A stretch of DNA of 64,000 bases from Ursus arctos (lineage: Eukaryota; Chordata; Mammalia; Carnivora; Ursidae), in NCBI RefSeq assembly GCF_023065955.2, contig NW_026622974.1, positions 31,899,718 through 31,963,717 of the forward strand. The letters run 5' to 3'. The notes beneath the pieces are model-generated. The model saw only the letters and a list, made by a program, of their open reading frames with translations, did not search any database and had not been told where the DNA came from. Positions 58,276 to 64,000 of the stretch are shown here, one piece after another. Both the position numbers and the translations under genes were made by a program. How positions within the stretch are numbered: the first letter of the stretch is position 1; each line of letters begins with the position of its first letter.

Positions 58276-58879
58276 TTTTTTTGGATGTTTTATTTTTCTA
58301 GTAGTAGATCAAATTTTTTTGATTGTTTATTTTTTTAAAAAACACTTCGTAAATTTTACAATGAAATTTTTAGTGACTAGTTTACCTAACCATTCAGAAA
58401 GTCCTCACTAAAGGGATTCATCTTAATGAATTTTTAATATATGATTTCCACAGAACTAAACATAATCTTTCCTTAAGACATTGGCATTTCATTCGCTTTC
58501 TCTAGCTACCATATAAGAGATAAAAATATTTAGTCAATTCACTCAAAAAAAAAATCACGGACACTTAACATCTCTTAAAACCAAATAGCTACTTGAACTG
58601 ACTGAATTGGCAAAATAGAGAAAAATTCAAAATTTCAGACTCTAGATTTAATTAGGAAGATATAAAAAACAAAATATATGTATAAATTACTTGCTTGAAA
58701 TAGAGGACTTACTGTTCAATATAGACAGAAATCTTAGACTGAAAATGACTTGAAAATTAAAACTATAAAAAATCAAAATTTTACGACAAACTATAACAAA
58801 AATAATTTAAATTTTTAAAATTTATTTATTTCTTTTAATTTTTGAGATAGACAAAATGACAGTAAAAGAATGATTTAAA
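58276..58879. other. Unassigned AT-rich DNA
   Basis: No gene or named repeat recognised. Confidence 0.4.
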
Positions 58880-60148
58880 AATATTTTCTTAAACTTAGTG
58901 CCCAGATCTTGCTTTCTAATACCATTCTCTAATGGAAGAAACCAGGGTTCCTTGGAGAAATGGCTGATTCTAGGACGAGGGCAGGGAACATGCATGATGA
59001 ACCTGGGGTATCTTATATGCCAGAAAGTACGGGAGTATTTACAAAACAACACACACACACTCGCAATGATGGGGTATGACAAAGGGACACAGGAGCCAAG
59101 GGAAAGAGCTCCTAATGGCCAAACCTGGAACAATTTGAGCAACAAAATAAAGCACTATAGGATTGTATCCAAAATATAAAATAAATATGCATGAATCATA
59201 CCAATATAAATGATTGAATAAATAAATAATAAATAAAGGAGTAGAGAAAAATCTCCCATGCAGAAGAATTCAAAATAATTTATGTACTATACCACCTACA
59301 GGAGATGCAACATAATTCCCTATTTCATGAACATGGGTTTCAGATAGAGCTGTCCTTCCAAAGGGAGTTCTGTGGAAAGAGGAGAAAAAGAGTTGCTCTA
59401 TATTGAAGAAGCCTGACAAATACGACCTCAGCCAGGTGATCGAGGTTAACATCAGTAGCGATAAATCATCGGTATAGTATGTACCTTTGATATGATCGGA
59501 TGAAAATGACACTTTACCTGTGTTGTCTTCCCCTCCAAAGTCCTTAATCCTAGATCAATCTTGAGAAAGACATCAAACAAATCCCAAGTGGGGGACATTC
59601 TACAAAATAATGCACCAATACGCCTCGAAACTGTAAAGGTCATCAAAAACAAGGAAACTCTGAGAAATTGTCATAGCCAAGAGGAGTCTAAGGAGATATG
59701 ACAACTAAATGCAATATAGTATCTTGGAGGAGATTGTGGAACAGGAAACGAACGTCAGGTAAGAACTAAGAACACCTAAGTAAAGTATGGATATTAGTTA
59801 ATAATGGCATATCCATATTTGTTTATTAATTATAATAAATGAATCATCTTCATGTAAGATATTAATAATGGGGGGGTAGGTGAAACAGGTGACGGGGATT
59901 AAAGAATGCACTTACCATGATGATAACTGAGTACTGTGTAGAATTGTTGAATCACTATATTGTTTACCTGAAACTAATATAACAGTGTATGCTAACTATA
60001 CTGGAATTTTAAAATAATTTAAATTTAAATTTAAAAATAAATAAAGATATTAATAATAGGGGAAACCGGGTGTGAACTCTCTGTACAATCTTCACATTTT
60101 TCCGTAAATCAAACTATTCTTTAAAAAAGTTTATTTAAAAAAAAAAAG
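58880..60148 (+). mobile_element. Old L1-type 3' UTR, split by a younger L1
   Basis: 'gaccaaagtgggggacattct'-type L1M 3' sequence: 'aaatcccaagtgggggacat', 'ggtcatcaaaaacaaggaaa', 'aattgtcatagccaagagga' and 'ctaaggagatatgacaacta', ending with 'tttccgtaaatcaaactatt' and an A-run at 60137-60147. It is interrupted at 59870-60043. The 5' part (58.88-59.3 kb) is less certain. Confidence 0.75.
59870..60043 (+). mobile_element. Carnivore L1 3' end inside an older L1
   Basis: 'aaacaggtgacggggattaa', 'gttgaatcactatattgttt', 'acctgaaactaatataacag' and 'gctaactatactggaatttt'. A perfect 14-bp target duplication, aagatattaataat, lies at 59856-59869 and 60044-60057. Confidence 0.95.
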
Positions 60149-60239
60149 CTACACGTGGGTATTACATTGAACAGCACAGTTCTATACTAATATTCAGGAA
60201 ACACATAAGACTGAAAAGCATATTAAATTATACGACAGG

Positions 60240-60435
60240 AGGCACTCAGTAAAATCTAGGCTGTAGAAAAGACCAAAATAATATGGGATACGGGAGAAGT
60301 GGGTGGGGGTACAGATGAAGCAATATTTACCACGAATTTGCAATTGTGAAGCTAGGTTAGGTATATGGGAATTTTTATTTTACCCTTTATGCTTATACAC
60401 ATGTTTAAAATTTTCCATAATAAAAAGTTAAACGA
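60240..60435 (+). mobile_element. Old L1 3' end
   Basis: 'ggtacagatgaagcaatatt', 'gaagctaggttaggtatatg' and 'aaattttccataataaaaag' are in L1M 3' UTR order. Confidence 0.82.
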
Positions 60436-61080
60436 AATAAAAACTACAAAGGGAAAATAACTGTCTAATAAGCCTTCCTGTATAGTACTCTATTTCTAAA
60501 TAGTAAAGTGTTTTCCACCTACATATCACCAATACTCAAAATAGCAGTTTCAAGATAGAAAGTGACATTTAAGCTGTGTCTACAGGAAGCCAAAAACCTA
60601 CTGGTTGATTTGATTAATTCAGACAAAGAGCTAGTCAGTTTAGAAGAGGGGGAAAAAATCAAACTGTTCGTTTCATTGAATAACGCCTTGTATAGTGCTA
60701 TGTACATAATAAGTGATTAATATTTGCTGGTCAATAAATCAGTGAATTAAACATTTGTTCTGACACTTCAGTGAAGACACAATGAGGCTGTGAAAAGCAA
60801 TTGCAAGAGAACTCAGAAAACGAAGGTAAAAGGCTAGCTCTGGGCAAAACAGTGGAGAAGGCAACATCCGTTTTCCAAATATTCACATGCAAAGAACATC
60901 ATTGCAAACACACACGGCCTAAATTCATGAAAAGAACAAGAACCCGCTCTTCAAACTATCGGTAGATTAAGTTGACAAAATTCAACCCAAAGTTGTTACA
61001 ATAGATATTTGTGCTGCTAAATTGGCATTTCAATGATTTATATACGATACATATTTATGTAAGTCATATTGTAGTATATC
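60436..61080. other. Mostly unassigned; weak MIR/L2 3' end
   Basis: 'cttgtatagtgctatgtaca' and 'taataagtgattaatatttg' at 60680-60755 resemble the shared MIR/L2 3' end. The rest is unassigned. Confidence 0.45.
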
Positions 61081-61084
61081 GTGT

Positions 61085-61258
61085 TACCTCATTTTGTGAA
61101 TCAGACAAAAATAGGTAACATTATCCCTGTTTTTCAGGTAGAGGATAGGCTCTGGGAGGCCTCCTAGCATTGTCAGTGCCAGAAGCAGAGGAATGGGGAC
61201 TGGAACCCAGGGGTCCTGGCACCAAGTCCGGTGCTCTTTGTAACACTTAGCTGTCTCT
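61085..61258 (-). mobile_element. MIR
   Basis: 'cattatccctgtttttcagg', 'gtgccagaagcagaggaatg', 'ctggaacccaggggtcctgg' and 'agtccggtgctctttgtaac' are in reverse MIR order. Confidence 0.87.
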
Positions 61259-62605
61259 CAAGGGGAATACATAATATACTCTTGTTGCTTCTACTTGGAT
61301 TATGTTGGAAAGAAAGTTGGCACGAATAAATCTCTCTAGTTTAGGAACACAAATATCCTTTTCTTTTGCCAATCTCTAGTATTTAAATAGTGTCAGTAAA
61401 CTGGTGCTTCTTTTTAATGACTGTATATTATGAGTAGTCAGTATTCTGGGCAACGTAATGCTCCATTAATATTACATTCTGTTCGTTCAGTGATGCACAG
61501 CTGAAATCCAGAAATCGAGCTCTGTGAGGATGGTAAACATTCTTCTCAATATTAAATCTTTGATGTTGAAAAGAATATGTATTAAAGCATATTAAAATAT
61601 TATGCAACACCTTTATAATAGCAATTAACACAAAGCTCATCATTCTGCTCCATTATTTGGCAAATGGCTTTATTCTTTCACAGTATCTTCCTCTAGGAGG
61701 ACTTCTATTCCTCCTCAGTAGATTTCGTCCATCTATTTATCATGGCTTCACTACTGCTTGATTTCATTTTCCTGCCTATTTTATGTGCAAAGAAAACCAT
61801 TCATAATAGCTTGTGTGTGACTGTTTCTCACCTCCAGTCAATGACCATTTCCATTCAAACTGTTTTAAACAATGTCTTGGAATCAGTCCATCCCTTGTTT
61901 TCGCGTATATTCTATATCTTTTTCCAACTTTCCCAAATGACTCACTTTTTGCCTTTGTTTTTAATTAGAGGTTCCTCTTATGGTTTCTTCCTGAGTATCC
62001 CCTTTGGAGCTAGACAGATATTGTTTTGCAGAGCAGAAGGTCCAGCTGAGAACAAAAATACGGACACATATTTGTTGCAACAATGTGTAAGTGGGTTTAA
62101 TCAGAATGCAGTTTAACGGTTCGAATATGTCCATATTTCAAGGACCACAGAAGAACTTCACGTTATATGCTCTCTGTTTCAGCAATAGGAACAAACCAAG
62201 CTGTCAAACACTGAGCCAGTAGAAGATGAATGTACTTCCAAAATCATTTCCCTGATCCACCGCAAACAGCTTGATCGCACCGGAGAACGTGACCCGTGGA
62301 ACTGCCCACATGTATTTCCCTGCTTTACCTCATGCAGAATAATCAAACTGAACGTTTTCGAAATGTTACTTCAGAAACACACCGAAAAACTGGAAGAGAA
62401 GAACTAGGATTTCTGGGTTGGAGATAATTCCTTTGGGCCACGCAGAGGGGCAGTGTATGTACGTGGGAGAGCCTAGAACTCCAGTGAGGGTCAAAGACCG
62501 GGACTTGGTGCTGAGCGGCAGGAAACTGGTCTTCCTAGAGCTTTCACACCGGGGACTTAGGATGCCATCTGCTTGTGTCATCAGGCGGCTCACTTCCCTG
62601 CTTGG
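61259..62605. other. Unassigned DNA with a long near-open frame
   Basis: In one plus frame, 61742-62407 is open except for stops at 62114 and 62186: a 124-codon stretch, then 23, then 72 codons ending TAG at 62405. A GTAAGT donor-like site at 62087 and acceptor-like 'tgctctctgtttcag' at 62168-62182 would remove both stops if the second AG (62188) is used. No protein family is recognised. See findings. Confidence 0.35.
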
Positions 62606-62610
62606 CCAGG

Positions 62611-63042
62611 TGTATTAGTTTTTTATTGTTGCAGTAACAAATTGCCACAAACTTAGCGGATTAAGGCAACACGGATTTATTATCTTACAGTTCTGTAGGT
62701 CGGAAGTCCAGTGAGGGTCTTACCAGATTAACATCAATGGGTCAGCAGGGCTGTGTCTGCTTTTGGAGGCTAGCGTAGCAGGTGGAGTCTTTCTCACAAT
62801 GATCGCTGACTCTTTTGGCACCACATCTCTTTCTCTGACCACCGCTGGAGAAGCGTCCCCGCTTTTAAGGATCTGTGTGATTAGATGGGTCTCATCTAGA
62901 TATTCCAGGGTAATTGCCCCATCTCGAGGTCTGTAACCTTAATCATATCTGCAAAGTACTATTGTCATATAATGTAACCTGCTCACAGGTTTTGGGGAAC
63001 AGGGAGTAGATTTCTTGGGAGGCCATTATCGTGCCTACCACA
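62611..63042 (+). mobile_element. Solo LTR, ERVL/MLT2-like
   Basis: 432 bp, begins TGTATTAGTTTTTTATTGTT and ends GTGCCTACCACA, i.e. TG...CA. A perfect 5-bp target duplication, ccagg, lies at 62606-62610 and 63043-63047. Internal order ('aacaaattgccacaaactta', 'tttattatcttacagttctg', 'ggaggccattatcgtgccta') fits an ERVL-class mammalian LTR; the subfamily is uncertain. No internal retroviral sequence is present, so the two LTRs have recombined. Confidence 0.88.
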
Positions 63043-63047
63043 CCAGG

Positions 63048-63690
63048 TGAAGAGTAGAATGACGAAAGACTTTCCGGCGTCCACCTTTCAGCTTCTCCTT
63101 ACCTTAACCTACTGACTGGATCTGGGCCTACCACTGTACACCCAACATATTCTAACCCTACACTCTTCTTATCACTTAGTTTTAGCCCACCAGGTTTGAA
63201 AACCATACCATCTGTAATTTCCCCCATTATTCGCAACAATACCTAGGATGTGGAAGATTTATAAGAAACAAATTGCTCATAAATAAATTTATAAGAAATA
63301 AATTAGAAGAAATAAATAAAAAATTTATAAGAAATAAGTTGTTTAACTGAAAAAAAATATGTGTTAATTAATTCTCAGTAACAATCTTGCCTCTACACAT
63401 CAGCTATCTCCTGGGGGGGGGCAAAATTTTTTAATAAAATTAACACACTCATTAAAATAGTACAATGAGATGGTCATAATATATTTAACAATGGCAGCCA
63501 ATTGGGATTCTTTGAATAAATAAAACTGAATAGATGGGTTTCTTCAGAGGAGGACATTCAGAGAATTCCCACCTTCCTTTTAGTCTATGCCCTAGGTAGC
63601 CTCAGGAGGACAGAAGATTATTGTATTGTGTTCTTAGGTCCAAATGAATAAACGTTATTTGTCTATTAAAAATTATGGTATTTTATTTTT
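63048..63690. other. Unassigned, AT-rich DNA
   Basis: An imperfect tandem of 'aaataaatttataagaaata' lies at 63260-63345, and a G9-10 run at 63412-63421. No gene recognised. Confidence 0.45.
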
Positions 63691-63704
63691 AAAGAACTGT
63701 GCTA

Positions 63705-63831
63705 GGGGAGCCTGGCTGACTCAGTCGAACATCTGACTCTTGATCCCCAAGACCCATGTTGGGTGTAGAGATTACTAAAAAATAAATTAATAAAAATGTA
63801 AAAAAAGGTTAAAAAAGAATTCCAGCTTAAA
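63705..63831 (+). mobile_element. Short old-type carnivore SINE
   Basis: 'gggagcctggctgactcagt', 'gaacatctgactcttgatcc' and 'ttgggtgtagagattactaa' with a long A-rich tail. Target duplication aaa(g/a)aactgtgcta at 63691-63704 and about 63831-63844. Same type as the copy at 8908; part of the region between the A and B boxes is lost. Confidence 0.92.
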
Positions 63832-63953
63832 AAAAAACTGTGCTAATACAAGTTTTGGAGGATATTTATCTTTGCTACAATTTTATTGGTGAATGAAATT
63901 AAGTTTTTTTTAATATTATATAAACTGAAGACAAAATTGAATTTACCTTGGGG

Positions 63954-64000
63954 TGCCTGGGTAGCTCAGTGGCCAAGGGTTGGACTTTTGATTTTGTCTC
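63954..64000 (+). mobile_element. Carnivore tRNA-SINE, cut by the window end
   Basis: Head 'ggggtgcctgggtagctcag' followed by 'tggacttttgattttgtctc'. Only the first 47 bp are in the window. Confidence 0.9.

Noticed and set aside
62116..62127. tRNA B-box-like ggttcgaat
   Set aside because: No A-box, no cloverleaf and no terminator at the proper spacing.
1..64000. CRISPR arrays, operons, ribosome binding sites, phage or plasmid modules
   Set aside because: The window is mammalian nuclear DNA; the regularly repeated motifs are dispersed SINEs, not spacer arrays.

Overview
This window is vertebrate nuclear DNA from a carnivoran, most likely a bear (Ursidae, including giant panda). It is AT-rich, poor in CpG and has no dense coding. 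Its most frequent repeat is the tRNA-derived carnivore SINE, whose head reads GGCGCCTGGGTGGCTCAGT and whose tail is (CT)n-AAATAAATAAAATCTT. Five copies carry the head variant 'gtggcacagcggttaagcgt' with a body that includes 'ctatgagcctgcttcttcc', a form I associate with ursids. The species call is inference.

I find no complete protein-coding gene. None of the open frames (the longest is about 150 codons) shows a recognisable domain; most lie in old L1 or L2 DNA, SINE bodies or microsatellites. The window looks like intergenic or deep intronic sequence built up by waves of retrotransposition, and its real content is a layered record of insertions.

Layout: (1) 1-5.7 kb is one nearly full-length ancient L1 on the minus strand, broken by four SINEs and a U6 snRNA-L1 chimeric retrocopy. 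(2) 5.7-12.7 kb is mostly unassigned DNA with two SINEs and MIR remnants. (3) 12.7-16.5 kb holds four SINEs, an old L1 fragment and a decayed hAT DNA transposon with a readable transposase relic. (4) 16.5-19.6 kb is an L2 interrupted by a second L2 in the opposite direction. (5) 19.7-28.5 kb holds two plus-strand L1 5' halves in tandem, the second with ORF1, endonuclease and the start of RT before an internal deletion joins it to its 3' UTR; six SINEs sit inside. (6) 28.5-39.3 kb is a mosaic of L2 3' ends, MIRs, young SINEs and a (GT)20 tract. (7) 39.3-53 kb has a decayed L1 ORF2 with a 46-bp inverted repeat, MIRs, L2, SINEs and CT-rich microsatellites. (8) 53-64 kb has L2, SINEs, several L1 3' ends (one inside another) and a solo ERVL-type LTR with a 5-bp target duplication.

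The elements do not form a pathway. Target-site duplications let their order be read in many places. The most notable structures are the U6-L1 chimera, the opposed L2-in-L2, a SINE pair joined tail to tail under one outer duplication, a SINE with a duplicated tail, and a near-perfect inverted repeat. Family names are from memory of consensus sequences and boundaries are by eye, good to about 5 bp where a target duplication is given and about 30-50 bp otherwise.
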